Position numbers and translations under genes: made by a program. The notes under the pieces are model-generated. The model did no database searches and was not told where the DNA came from. It saw only the letters and a list, made by a program, of their open reading frames with translations. From Bacillus sp. REN16 (GTDB lineage Bacteria; Bacillota; Bacilli; Bacillales; Bacillaceae_L): a DNA stretch of 64,000 nt. The stretch spans positions 62,001-126,000 of the forward strand of contig NZ_JAJFZK010000005.1 in NCBI RefSeq assembly GCF_020731355.1, read 5' to 3'. How positions within the stretch are numbered: the first letter of the stretch is position 1; each line of letters begins with the position of its first letter. Shown here one piece after another: positions 8,047 to 16,253 of the stretch.

Positions 8047-9097
8047 ATGTCAATGATTCCAAAATTTCATTGAGACTTAGTTCTGCACATGCCATTGATG
8101 TGTCTGCGACGCCGTAGTACATTTTTACTATGTCGCCTTCGACTAGTGCTCCACAGGAGAATACGACGTTTCCGAAGAATCCTTCTACTTCATAGCTTGT
8201 CTCTGGTTCAAGTATTGGCTTTTCTGAACGAGCTATTATTTTTGTTGGATCTTCTAGGTCAAATAAGACGGCACCCATGCAATAGCGGTTATCCTTACTT
8301 GCGCCATGATAAAGCTCAAGCCAGCCTTTATCCGTTTTTATTGGTACAGCTCCTGCTCCGATTCGGGTATCATCCCACATATTGCTGCGAAGTCCAAATA
8401 GAAATTGATGATTTCCCCAGTACAGTAAATTATCTGATTCTGCAATCCATACTTGAGGTGCTCCTGTTGCATTAGGTACTGGACGATGTAATGCATAGTA
8501 TTTTCCGTTTATTTTTTCAGGGAAAATTGTGACGTCCTTATTTTCCGGACTAAAAATCATGCCATGGTGGACAGTCTGTTCAAAATCCTTTGTTGATACC
8601 ATTGATTCTCCCACACCCATTGGCGAGATCGCACTGAAGTATACATAATACGTATCTTCTATTTTGGTTACACGCGGATCCTCAATACCAAAGGTTTCAT
8701 GTTGATTGGATGGATACACAAATGGTTGATCATCGATTGTAAAATGACGACCGTCTTTACTTCTAGCTAATCTTAAATAAGAGAGGGAAGTTAAGTAGAC
8801 GAACTTATTTGTTTCTTTATCCAAAATCACTCGAGGATCAGAAAAATCATATCTTGGATCGTCTTTCTTTAACTCAATCACTTCTAACTTATTGGTTACA
8901 TGATTATATACAGGTGCTTTTACGATGTTCGGGTCTTCACTTAGCGGTCTTTCAGCGACCCTCAGAACGAGGATGGTTTCCCCATTATATTCTGTTACAC
9001 CGGCATTAAAAGCTCCAATGACTTCAAAATTCTTATGATAAGGTGAAACGTTCATTGGTGTAATTAATGGATTTTCTTCATAACGATAAATATTCAT
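8045..9097 (-). CDS. GH130 mannoside phosphorylase (beta-1,2-mannobiose phosphorylase-like)
   Basis: This 350-residue cytoplasmic enzyme of family GH130 has a five-bladed beta-propeller fold. GH130 enzymes split beta-mannosides with inorganic phosphate to give mannose-1-phosphate. The catalytic Asp is in FGIEDPRV near residue 141. Other signatures are YDFSDPRVI, LYHGASKDNRYCMGA and EGFFGNVVFSCGA. The N-terminus and overall pattern resemble, from memory, the Listeria innocua beta-1,2-mannobiose phosphorylase Lin0857. The beta-1,2 specificity is therefore a recollection-based inference. The start is ATG 9097, after taggag; a TTG just before it is not needed. It is the last gene of the minus-strand mannoside operon, 68 bp after a DUF1861 gene. 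Confidence 0.88.
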   Translation of the reverse strand: MNIYRYEENPLITPMNVSPYHKNFEVIGAFNAGVTEYNGETILVLRVAERPLSEDPNIVKAPVYNHVTNKLEVIELKKDDPRYDFSDPRVILDKETNKFVYLTSLSYLRLARSKDGRHFTIDDQPFVYPSNQHETFGIEDPRVTKIEDTYYVYFSAISPMGVGESMVSTKDFEQTVHHGMIFSPENKDVTIFPEKINGKYYALHRPVPNATGAPQVWIAESDNLLYWGNHQFLFGLRSNMWDDTRIGAGAVPIKTDKGWLELYHGASKDNRYCMGAVLFDLEDPTKIIARSEKPILEPETSYEVEGFFGNVVFSCGALVEGDIVKMYYGVADTSMACAELSLNEILESLT

Positions 9098-9165
9098 CAA
9101 TATAACTCCTATTTTTAATTTGAATTGGTAAAACTCAAATTCAAATCACATTTTTAAAATCTAAA

Positions 9166-10131
9166 TTAATCTATTTTTCTTTCGACGATATCTCCAAAAC
9201 CTTCAAAAGGGTTGTCGATAGTGATCCTTCCTTCTTCCGTATCACCAATCCCACTATAAAGATCAACTTTCCCATCAGGTCTTACGACGATTCCTGAAGT
9301 AAATGCACAGTCGACAAGATCAGGAAGCTTCGCGGGTCCTTCCGGGTAACAAGAACGGGTCCCGATAATTTTTTCATCGAGCAATTTATGTGTGTTTGGA
9401 TCAAAAACAAAAGAAACGTTCATGTATACTTTTATTTCTTCTCCGTCATCAGTTGGTTGATTGTAACACTTGTGCCCAATTACACCGATATATCCGCTTG
9501 ATAAGAGGTAACATTGATTACAACCACCCCATTCATCCTTGCCGAATAAACCTTCTATAATAGGCGCATTTTCGATCACTTCAGCGGTTAATTCATTCAA
9601 ATGGCTGATCGTGGTATAGCCTACAATCGATTCGCTGCCATATTTTTTGCGGATTTCTTCACTTCTTGGTCTGGAAAAGACACCGATTTGGTTATTTTCT
9701 AATTGAACGAGACGAATATCTTTCATGTATTCAGGACCAGTTGTAAAATAATATAGATTATCTAATTCTGTTCCTTTATAGAAGTAGGCAAAGAATGTAT
9801 CAACCTCGCCTTGTTTGTACCGGACATGGGTTCCTCCCATCACTAGTTCATTGTCGATGAAGGCAATGTACGGATCTTCCAGTTGATAGATCATCGAATC
9901 TTGTACTAATGTCCATTCATCTTTTCCAGTATTCAAAAACAATCGAACCCATGACCTTGCCCATTCCGCGCGGTTTTCTACTCTTCCGAAGATATAAGTC
10001 TTATTTTTATATGAAAAAGGAATGGATGTGTTATAGACATCAAATCCATCTACCCCAATAAAGATGAGCTTTGCAGCTTCATAGACATTTTTAGTTCTTT
10101 CAAAGTGCTCCCTTTTTTCAACTAAATTCAT
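9166..10131 (-). CDS. DUF1861 five-bladed propeller protein, copy A
   Basis: This 321-residue protein belongs to the DUF1861 family, predicted to be a five-bladed beta-propeller related to GH130. No signal peptide is seen, so it should be cytoplasmic. A QLEDPYIAFI stretch near residue 84 is placed like the GH130 catalytic EDPR motif. DEWGGCNQCYLL and LPDLVDCAFTSGIV are shared with copy B. I recall that DUF1861-type proteins of Leishmania, active in beta-1,2-mannan (mannogen) turnover, were assigned to family GT108, so a mannoside phosphorylase or transferase role is plausible but unproven. It lies between copy B and the GH130 gene. Confidence 0.8.
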   Translation of the reverse strand: MNLVEKREHFERTKNVYEAAKLIFIGVDGFDVYNTSIPFSYKNKTYIFGRVENRAEWARSWVRLFLNTGKDEWTLVQDSMIYQLEDPYIAFIDNELVMGGTHVRYKQGEVDTFFAYFYKGTELDNLYYFTTGPEYMKDIRLVQLENNQIGVFSRPRSEEIRKKYGSESIVGYTTISHLNELTAEVIENAPIIEGLFGKDEWGGCNQCYLLSSGYIGVIGHKCYNQPTDDGEEIKVYMNVSFVFDPNTHKLLDEKIIGTRSCYPEGPAKLPDLVDCAFTSGIVVRPDGKVDLYSGIGDTEEGRITIDNPFEGFGDIVERKID

Positions 10132-10158
10132 GTGTGAAATCTCCTTAAAAAATCTATT

Positions 10159-11103
10159 TTACTGTTCAAATGGTTTAAATGGATCTGGAATGATAAGCTT
10201 CTGTGCATCCGCATCACTAATGCCTGCATATAATTCAGCTGTTCCGTCTGGTTTACGCACAATTCCGCCGCTAAACACCACATCGACTAAATCTGGACGT
10301 TTTGTCGGGCCATCCAAGAAGTCAGATCTCTCTGCAATGATCTGTAAGTCGCTCGAATTGCCATTTTCCGGATCTAGCGCAAATACCATTGAGTAATAGT
10401 GACGATTGCCTTCATCATCAAATCGTGCTATATGTCCTAAGACACCAAGCAGACCATTAGGAAGGAGGTGGATCTCATTTGCGCCACCCCATTCATCATC
10501 CGAAAATTGATTTAATAAAGGGGCATCATCAATCACATTAGCGGTTAACTCTTTTAGTGTTTTCACTTTTGTAAAACCAATTTTTCCTCGTCCGCCTTTT
10601 TCTCCTTGCGGGCGGGTAAATATACCGATCGATCCATCCTTTAACTCAACTAAACGTATATCCTTCATTCCATCTGGACCCTCGAAAAACTTTTCTAAAC
10701 TCGCAATATTTTTTCCGCGGTAAAAGGCAGTTCTCCAGCTTAATGCATCGGGTAAGGTAGGATGTGGGAAAATTTCTACACCGCCCAATATCAATTCATC
10801 ACCAATCTTTGTAAAGAAAGGATCCTGCAATTGGAACACTGGACTATTTTCTCTCTGGACCCAATGGCCGTCTCGGTTTATGAAAAACATGACTTCGGAA
10901 TGCTCGCTATCCCGTTTTTCAACACGGCCGGCAATAACTAATTCTCCATCATCTTCAAAAGGGGCGGTTATGTTATATATGTCCCTTTCAGAAACACCGG
11001 TAAAAGGAATGCGCGTTTTTTCATAAGACTGCTGTTTATTATTACGATATTCATCTAGTAGCTGAATACTAGAAATCACTTTATTTTCACTTTGAATGAA
11101 CAC
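10159..11103 (-). CDS. DUF1861 five-bladed propeller protein, copy B
   Basis: This 314-residue protein is a paralog of the DUF1861 protein at 9166-10131. It shares the QLQDPFFTKI segment (like the catalytic EDP motif of GH130), GMKDIRLVEL, DDEWGGANEIHLLPNG and KRPDLVDVVFSGGIV. The start is GTG 11103, preceded by aggaggtagaacca at ideal spacing. It begins 5 bp after the GH13 gene and is followed 27 bp later by copy A, so the genes are co-transcribed. The two copies are well diverged, which suggests different substrates or linkages rather than a recent duplication. Confidence 0.8.
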   Translation of the reverse strand: MFIQSENKVISSIQLLDEYRNNKQQSYEKTRIPFTGVSERDIYNITAPFEDDGELVIAGRVEKRDSEHSEVMFFINRDGHWVQRENSPVFQLQDPFFTKIGDELILGGVEIFPHPTLPDALSWRTAFYRGKNIASLEKFFEGPDGMKDIRLVELKDGSIGIFTRPQGEKGGRGKIGFTKVKTLKELTANVIDDAPLLNQFSDDEWGGANEIHLLPNGLLGVLGHIARFDDEGNRHYYSMVFALDPENGNSSDLQIIAERSDFLDGPTKRPDLVDVVFSGGIVRKPDGTAELYAGISDADAQKLIIPDPFKPFEQ

Positions 11104-11108
11104 TGGTT

Positions 11109-12719
11109 CTACCTCCTGTTTTCAACAATGATCGCTTCGTATGGAAGGATCTCTAATTCCTGCTCGCTTAAAATGGAGCTTCTTCTCGATGATAATAAGA
11201 TGTTGGAATTATCATCTAAAGAAACCTTTCTATTTTGATGACTAAAATTCAAATAAACATTCACAGTTGAATCTTCGTCTGATCTTTCATACATTAATAA
11301 ATTGTTTTCCTCTTGAAGCTGTTGATAGTTTCCAACGGATAATGCCCTAATTTCCTTACGTAGCTCGATTAACTTCCGATAGAAAGAAAGCATCGACTCA
11401 GGATTTTCTAGTTGATTCTCAACTGTCACATCGTTATCAGGTACTGAAATCCACGGCTCAACCTCAGAAAAACCGAAATGTTTCGTTGATGCCCATTGCA
11501 TTGGCGACCTAGAACTATCTCTTCCATTAAGATTTGCCTCTGCTAATGCTTCGGTCTCGTTTTTACCAGCAGTAATCGCTAACTGATAGGCGATAACACC
11601 TTGAACATCCTTCATTTTGGAAATATCGTCAATGACGAGGTCACGCATACCAATTTCATCGCCATAATAAATAAATGGAACACCCTTAGCTGTCAGCATG
11701 AGGGTAGCCAAGAGCTTCGCTACCTCTTCTTCATAGTCCTCAATTGCAAACCTGGAAATAAAGCGTGACATATCATGACTGCCAAAAAACAGGGTCGGGA
11801 TTTGGTCATCACCATATTCGCTTTCCATATCTGTTAATTGTTTATAGATATTTGCTACATCAAGTGTAGGGATACTACCTAGATTAAATTGAAACACGAC
11901 ATCAAGTTTGTTGGTTCCGCAGTATTCCTTTAATACAGTTAAATCCTCTGAGCCAACTTCACCAACCAAAAATTTATCAGGATAAGCATGTACAAAAGCC
12001 GAAACTTCTTTTATGATTTCAAGAATTCCTTCTTGGTCCATATCAAATAAATGAATCTGTTTATTTGTTTCTTGATCAAACGGATTATCAGGATAGTTTT
12101 CTTTCACTTTTAAATGATTAATGACATCAAGGCGGAATCCATCTACACCTTTATCAAGCCAAAATTTCATCACATCAAACATCGCTTGTTTTACTTCTGG
12201 ATTTGCCCAATTCAAATCTACTTGTTCTTCAGCAAATCCATGATAGTAATATTGACCAGTCGTTTTATCGAACTTCCAAGCCGAACCACCCATGAAGGAT
12301 TCCCAATTATTTGGTTCTTTGCCATCAACCGGGTCCTTCCATATATACCAATCCCGTTTCGGATGATCCTTAGAAGACCTCGATTCTTGAAACCATCTGT
12401 GCTCAGAGGAGGTATGATTTAAGACAATATCGACGATTACCTTCATGTTTCTACGATGAGCCTCGCTCAAAAATTGCTCAAAGTCTGCCATTGTTCCGTA
12501 ATCCGGGTCAACGGAATAATAATCGGAAATGTCATAGCCGTTATCCACCTTAGGTGATTGATAAAACGGAGTTAACCAAATCCCGTTAATTCCTAGATTA
12601 GATAGGTAATCTAGTTTTGAAGTTATACCAGCAAAGTCTCCAATTCCATCGCCATTTCCATCACAAAAACTAGGCATATAAATTTCATAGAAGACTGCTT
12701 TTTTCCACCATTTATCCAC
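11109..12719 (-). CDS. GH13 alpha-glucosidase (oligo-1,6-glucosidase-like)
   Basis: This 536-residue GH13 enzyme should hydrolyse short alpha-glucosides in the cytoplasm; no signal peptide is present. The conserved regions are DIVLNH (region I, about residue 97), GFRLDVINH (region II, nucleophile D198), LVGEVGS (region III, acid/base E254) and FFGSHDMSRF (region IV, D316). Region IV has Ser where most relatives have Asn before HD. The start is GTG 12719 after aggaggtttatt. The gene lies between the ABC transporter genes and the DUF1861 genes, so the imported sugar may carry an alpha-glucosyl or similar alpha-linkage as well as mannose (inference). Confidence 0.88.
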   Translation of the reverse strand: MDKWWKKAVFYEIYMPSFCDGNGDGIGDFAGITSKLDYLSNLGINGIWLTPFYQSPKVDNGYDISDYYSVDPDYGTMADFEQFLSEAHRRNMKVIVDIVLNHTSSEHRWFQESRSSKDHPKRDWYIWKDPVDGKEPNNWESFMGGSAWKFDKTTGQYYYHGFAEEQVDLNWANPEVKQAMFDVMKFWLDKGVDGFRLDVINHLKVKENYPDNPFDQETNKQIHLFDMDQEGILEIIKEVSAFVHAYPDKFLVGEVGSEDLTVLKEYCGTNKLDVVFQFNLGSIPTLDVANIYKQLTDMESEYGDDQIPTLFFGSHDMSRFISRFAIEDYEEEVAKLLATLMLTAKGVPFIYYGDEIGMRDLVIDDISKMKDVQGVIAYQLAITAGKNETEALAEANLNGRDSSRSPMQWASTKHFGFSEVEPWISVPDNDVTVENQLENPESMLSFYRKLIELRKEIRALSVGNYQQLQEENNLLMYERSDEDSTVNVYLNFSHQNRKVSLDDNSNILLSSRRSSILSEQELEILPYEAIIVENRR

Positions 12720-12770
12720 AATAAACCTCCTGATTAATGTAAGTTCAAAAGGAGGATGAAAAGGACCAAG

Positions 12771-12892
12771 AATTTCAAGGCGGCGCAGCTTTGAGCACCG
12801 GAGCGTATGCTATTAATACGTGAGGAGCGGAAAAGCAAGCCAACGCAGAAATTCGACGTGTCATTTTCACCGGACTTTTGGAACAACCTCTA
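12771..12892. repeat. Repeat-like, GC-richer intergenic element
   Basis: This stretch, from caaggcggcgcagctttgag to the permease stop codon, is richer in G+C than its surroundings and carries no gene. It contains the short inverted repeat cgtat/atacg around gctatta, and the related ends gaatttc and gaaattc. Its style is that of a dispersed Bacillus intergenic repeat. I cannot confirm that from one copy. Confidence 0.35.
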
Positions 12893-13720
12893 TTATTTAA
12901 GTGTAAATTGCATCCCTTCTTGGAACTTCTTCGAGAAGAACAAGAATAAGACGATAACTGGGATGGTTAATAGAACAGATGCTGCATACATTGGTCCAGG
13001 ATAACCACCATATGGGCCAAACATTTGAGAAATAAGCACGTTCAATGTCAGCATTTCGTCACTGCGAACCGCAATCATATCCCATAATAATTCTGTCCAT
13101 CGTTCGGTGAATAGAAATAAGAAAATGACAGTTGTAATCGATTTTGACATCGGTAAAATAATTTTAAATAAGATCTGTAAATTACTAGCACCGTCTAATT
13201 TTGCCGCTTCAATAAAGGTATCTGGTATCGCTCTAAAGAAGTTCGTATACATGAATATCGCCCATAAACTAACTGCCTTCGGAATAATTAAACCAAGATA
13301 CGTATCATATAAACCCACCCGTTCGATAATCAAGAAGGTAGGAATTAATAAAATTAAGGCAGGGAAGAACATATGAAACAAGACAAAGTTGTTTACGAAA
13401 TCTCTGCCTTTAAATATTAACTTTGATAGGGCAAAGGAAACTAAAACGCCGATTAGCATCATTAAAAAAGTAGATGCAAACGATACAATGACACTATTGA
13501 AGAAAGCATTTAGCCATGGACGGGCAATTCCAACATCTCCGCCTGTGAATAACCATTCATAGGAACGTAATGTAAAATCAGTCGGAATCAATTTTTTATC
13601 AACTTGAGTCCAATCCGCAAATGAATTTAAAATCAGATAGATAAATGGATAAATCATGAGCAGCAACAAGATGGATGCTATGACGTAACGAGCTATATAA
13701 TTCTTTTTAGTTCCAACCAT
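12893..13720 (-). CDS. CUT1 ABC sugar transporter permease (MalG-type)
   Basis: This 275-residue inner-membrane permease of a CUT1 sugar importer has six predicted spans. It carries the EAA loop FIEAAKLDGASNLQILFKIILP near the last third, which docks the ATPase. The frame is open to 13780, but ggggtaaacgaa precedes ATG 13720, and MVGTKKNYIARYV gives a natural N-terminus. It overlaps the upstream permease by 14 bp. No ATPase is encoded in this operon, so it must share a general one such as MsmX (known for Bacillus). Confidence 0.9.
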   Translation of the reverse strand: MVGTKKNYIARYVIASILLLLMIYPFIYLILNSFADWTQVDKKLIPTDFTLRSYEWLFTGGDVGIARPWLNAFFNSVIVSFASTFLMMLIGVLVSFALSKLIFKGRDFVNNFVLFHMFFPALILLIPTFLIIERVGLYDTYLGLIIPKAVSLWAIFMYTNFFRAIPDTFIEAAKLDGASNLQILFKIILPMSKSITTVIFLFLFTERWTELLWDMIAVRSDEMLTLNVLISQMFGPYGGYPGPMYAASVLLTIPVIVLFLFFSKKFQEGMQFTLK

Positions 13721-14585
13721 TTCGTTTACCCCACAATTCCACAAGTTTTCTAAGAACATAGATAGAGACAAATGTAACAACAGCCGCGATTAATGCGATC
13801 GCTGAAGCATAACCAGCCTGTAAGTTTGTAAAGGCTCTTGTGAAGATCTCCATTTGCCAAGTATTGGTTGCATTATTAGGGCCACCGCCTGTTAATTGAT
13901 ACACTTCAGTAAAGATACCGAAACTTACACCAATCGCCAAGATTAACACGGTATATAATGCCGGATACAATTGGGGGATGGTAATTTTCCAAAGAGTTTG
14001 CCACTTAGTCGCACCATCAATTGCTGCTGCCTCATAAATTTCTTTATTAATTCCTGCTAAACCTGAAAATAAGATCAGGCCATAATAACCGGTGAATTTC
14101 CATGCAAGCATGACAGACACGACAATTAATGCAGCGGACGGGGTTCCAAGCCAGTCAATATTAATACCTAGTTTTTCTCGTAAAAACGTATTTAGTGGGC
14201 CATTATATGAAAGAATTCCATTGACAATTAATGAAGATACAACGCCAGAAGATAAATAGGGAAGAAAGAAGCCTATTAAAAATAACCCTTTAAATTTCGG
14301 TAGGCCGTTGACAACAATTGCAACTGTCAATGACAATGCCACAACTATTGGTACGTAAATGATAAGGAATTTGTAGGTATTAAAGAATGCCGCGTGTACA
14401 CCAGGACTTTTTACCGCTTCAATAAAATTTGAAAATCCAACAAAATTAAACGTCGGTGAAATCAAATTCCAGTCTGTAAAGGCTAAAAATAATGACCAGA
14501 TCAGAGGTATAAAGAAAAAAATGATTCCAAAAATAACGTATGGGCTAGTAAATAGCCAGCCCATACCGTTTGATGTTTTTTGCAT
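13707..14585 (-). CDS. CUT1 ABC sugar transporter permease (MalF-type)
   Basis: This 292-residue permease has about six membrane spans and the EAA motif EIYEAAAIDGATKWQTLWKI. The segment GFFLPYLSSGVVSSLI in the middle is typical of MalF-like proteins. The start overlaps the stop of the binding-protein gene by one base (TAATG), so translation is coupled. It pairs with the permease at 12893-13720 to form the membrane channel. Confidence 0.9.
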   Translation of the reverse strand: MQKTSNGMGWLFTSPYVIFGIIFFFIPLIWSLFLAFTDWNLISPTFNFVGFSNFIEAVKSPGVHAAFFNTYKFLIIYVPIVVALSLTVAIVVNGLPKFKGLFLIGFFLPYLSSGVVSSLIVNGILSYNGPLNTFLREKLGINIDWLGTPSAALIVVSVMLAWKFTGYYGLILFSGLAGINKEIYEAAAIDGATKWQTLWKITIPQLYPALYTVLILAIGVSFGIFTEVYQLTGGGPNNATNTWQMEIFTRAFTNLQAGYASAIALIAAVVTFVSIYVLRKLVELWGKRNGWN

Positions 14586-15913
14586 TACTTAAGTTCCCCC
14601 TCAATAGCATTCACCATGTCGTCCCAAGCTTGTGCAGGGTCGATTTCGCCTTTCACGATTTTATTGAATGCATATTGTCCGATGAATGTTTGAATTTCAT
14701 TGTATTTAGAGTTTTCCATTGGTGGAACACCGTTCGCAACTGCATCTGCATATGCTTTCATTACAGGTTTTTCTTCAAAATAAGAAGCAAATGCCTCGTT
14801 CGTACCTAAATCATCTCTTGCTGGAGGAAGATCTGTAACTTCCAGCCATTTTAAATCAGCCTCAGGGTTTGAGTATACCCAAGTTAAAAACTCCAATGCT
14901 GCTTTTTGTTCTTCTTCTGTTGCAGAAGCATACACTACAACACCTTTTGCATCAGCAAATGTTTTTGCATTTTCTGGATCCATGTCATCTGGAACCGGTG
15001 GAAGACTTAGTGTGTATGTTTCTCCATATACTAATTCAGGATACTTTTCCTTCCAAGTGGATCCTGGTGTCCAGGGACCTACATCTGTAAAGATTCCTGT
15101 GCCTTCTTCAAAAGGATCTGTTACTTGAGCTGTTAAGATTGCATCTTCGTTCACTAGATTTTGAACAAATTCAAATACTTTGATTCCGGCCTCTTTATCG
15201 CCAACGAATTCATTACCTTGCACAAATGCATTTCCATCAGAAGCGGCATCATAGAGCATAAAGAAGTCAAACCATCTTTTCCAAGCTGTTGGGTCTGCTA
15301 AATCTGGTTTTGCCCAAACATATTTATCAGGATATTTTTCTTTTAATTTTTGAGCAACGTCTAGAACTTCACTATATGTCTTTGGAGCTTCTTCGTATCC
15401 AAGTTCATTTAAGATATCCAATCTCCAGCCAAATAGCATGGAGTTAGAGTAAATTGGGAAAATGTATTGGCTGCCATCGCCAGATTTCCAGCTTTCAATG
15501 GTATCTGTCATTTGACGTGTACTTACTAACTCATCAAAACCTTCAATTTCATTTAAAGGAACAATTGCTTGACTCTCAGCTAATAGTGCGCCAAAACCAC
15601 GGTTAATATTTTCCGACATTGTCGGTGCCTGTTTTGCAGCGATCGCTGATTGAATACTTGCTTCTGAAGTAGGGCTTTCTTTAATAGCAGATACATTGAC
15701 TTTAATATCTGAGTTTTCCTTTTCAAACTCCTTCGCCATATCAGCCCAGAAGGCTTGTTGTGTTGGGTTTGGAGCTGCCCAGAATTCAATTGTTGTAACA
15801 CCTTCTTCTGTTTTATTAGAAGAAGAATTATCATTGCCAGTCGAACAACCAAATAGCGCTGTTGCTGACAATCCAAGCGTGACCATCAATGCAGCTGTTT
15901 TTTTGAACTTCAT
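14585..15913 (-). CDS. Sugar ABC transporter substrate-binding lipoprotein
   Basis: This 442-residue extracellular solute-binding protein (family 1) starts MKFKKTAALMVTLGL and has lipobox LFGC, so it should be anchored by a lipidated Cys at about residue 23. The frame is open to 15967, but agggagg lies before ATG 15913, and the signal peptide begins there. It is the first gene of the minus-strand mannoside operon. Unlike the other three binding-protein genes in this window, it is directly coupled to its permease gene with no hairpin between them. Confidence 0.92.
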   Translation of the reverse strand: MKFKKTAALMVTLGLSATALFGCSTGNDNSSSNKTEEGVTTIEFWAAPNPTQQAFWADMAKEFEKENSDIKVNVSAIKESPTSEASIQSAIAAKQAPTMSENINRGFGALLAESQAIVPLNEIEGFDELVSTRQMTDTIESWKSGDGSQYIFPIYSNSMLFGWRLDILNELGYEEAPKTYSEVLDVAQKLKEKYPDKYVWAKPDLADPTAWKRWFDFFMLYDAASDGNAFVQGNEFVGDKEAGIKVFEFVQNLVNEDAILTAQVTDPFEEGTGIFTDVGPWTPGSTWKEKYPELVYGETYTLSLPPVPDDMDPENAKTFADAKGVVVYASATEEEQKAALEFLTWVYSNPEADLKWLEVTDLPPARDDLGTNEAFASYFEEKPVMKAYADAVANGVPPMENSKYNEIQTFIGQYAFNKIVKGEIDPAQAWDDMVNAIEGELK

Positions 15914-15952
15914 TTTTGTTTTCCTCCCTGTTTTACAATTACTCTCACCTTT

Positions 15953-15966
15953 GAAAAACGCTTTCA
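15953..15966. promoter_or_regulatory. Possible cre-like site in the ABC leader
   Basis: Read on the minus strand, TGAAAGCGTTTTTC matches the cre consensus at 12 of 14 positions. It lies 40 bp before the binding-protein gene and downstream of its promoter. Confidence 0.35.
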
Positions 15967-16072
15967 TAACACTTTAAATAAAAAAGCGAGAATAAGTTGT
16001 TTGTTGTATTTTTACCTAGTAACTTACTAATATACATAAATAGAATACTGTAATTATAATTACAAAACTACT

Positions 16073-16086
16073 TTGTAATGTTACTA
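16073..16086. promoter_or_regulatory. LacI-type operator candidate in front of the mannoside ABC operon
   Basis: TTGTAATGTTACTA matches the perfect palindrome at 16210-16223 in 12 of 14 positions. It lies about 18 bp downstream of the minus-strand -10 box, where bound repressor would block transcription of the ABC and GH operon. A weaker relative, TAGTAACTTACTAA, lies near 16017-16030. Confidence 0.55.
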
Positions 16087-16103
16087 GACTTAATTACAAC
16101 TTG

Positions 16104-16133
16104 ATTATAATGTTGATATAATGTGATTGTCAA
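16104..16133 (-). promoter_or_regulatory. Promoter of the mannoside ABC/GH operon
   Basis: On the minus strand TTGACA (16133-16128) is followed after 18 bp by TATAAT (16109-16104); both boxes are perfect sigma-A matches. The leader to the binding-protein start is about 190 nt long. Confidence 0.75.
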
Positions 16134-16141
16134 GCATTTAA

Positions 16142-16169
16142 CAACTTTTCACCTGATCGTCAAAAGTTG
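16142..16169. repeat. 8-bp inverted repeat in the divergent intergenic region
   Basis: The arms caactttt (16142-16149) and aaaagttg (16162-16169) flank a 12-nt centre. The repeat lies just upstream of the minus-strand promoter. Its role is unknown. Confidence 0.35.
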
Positions 16170-16209
16170 AAAGTACACTTTTAATTTGAACATTTAAGTG
16201 ATATCATTG

Positions 16210-16223
16210 TTGTAACGTTACAA
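16210..16223. promoter_or_regulatory. LacI-type operator, perfect palindrome
   Basis: TTGTAACGTTACAA is a perfect 14-bp palindrome with the central CG typical of LacI-family operators. It lies 30 bp before the LacI gene at 16254, so it probably mediates autoregulation. Confidence 0.65.
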
Positions 16224-16253
16224 AAATATTTCGTAATTAATATAGGAGGAAAT

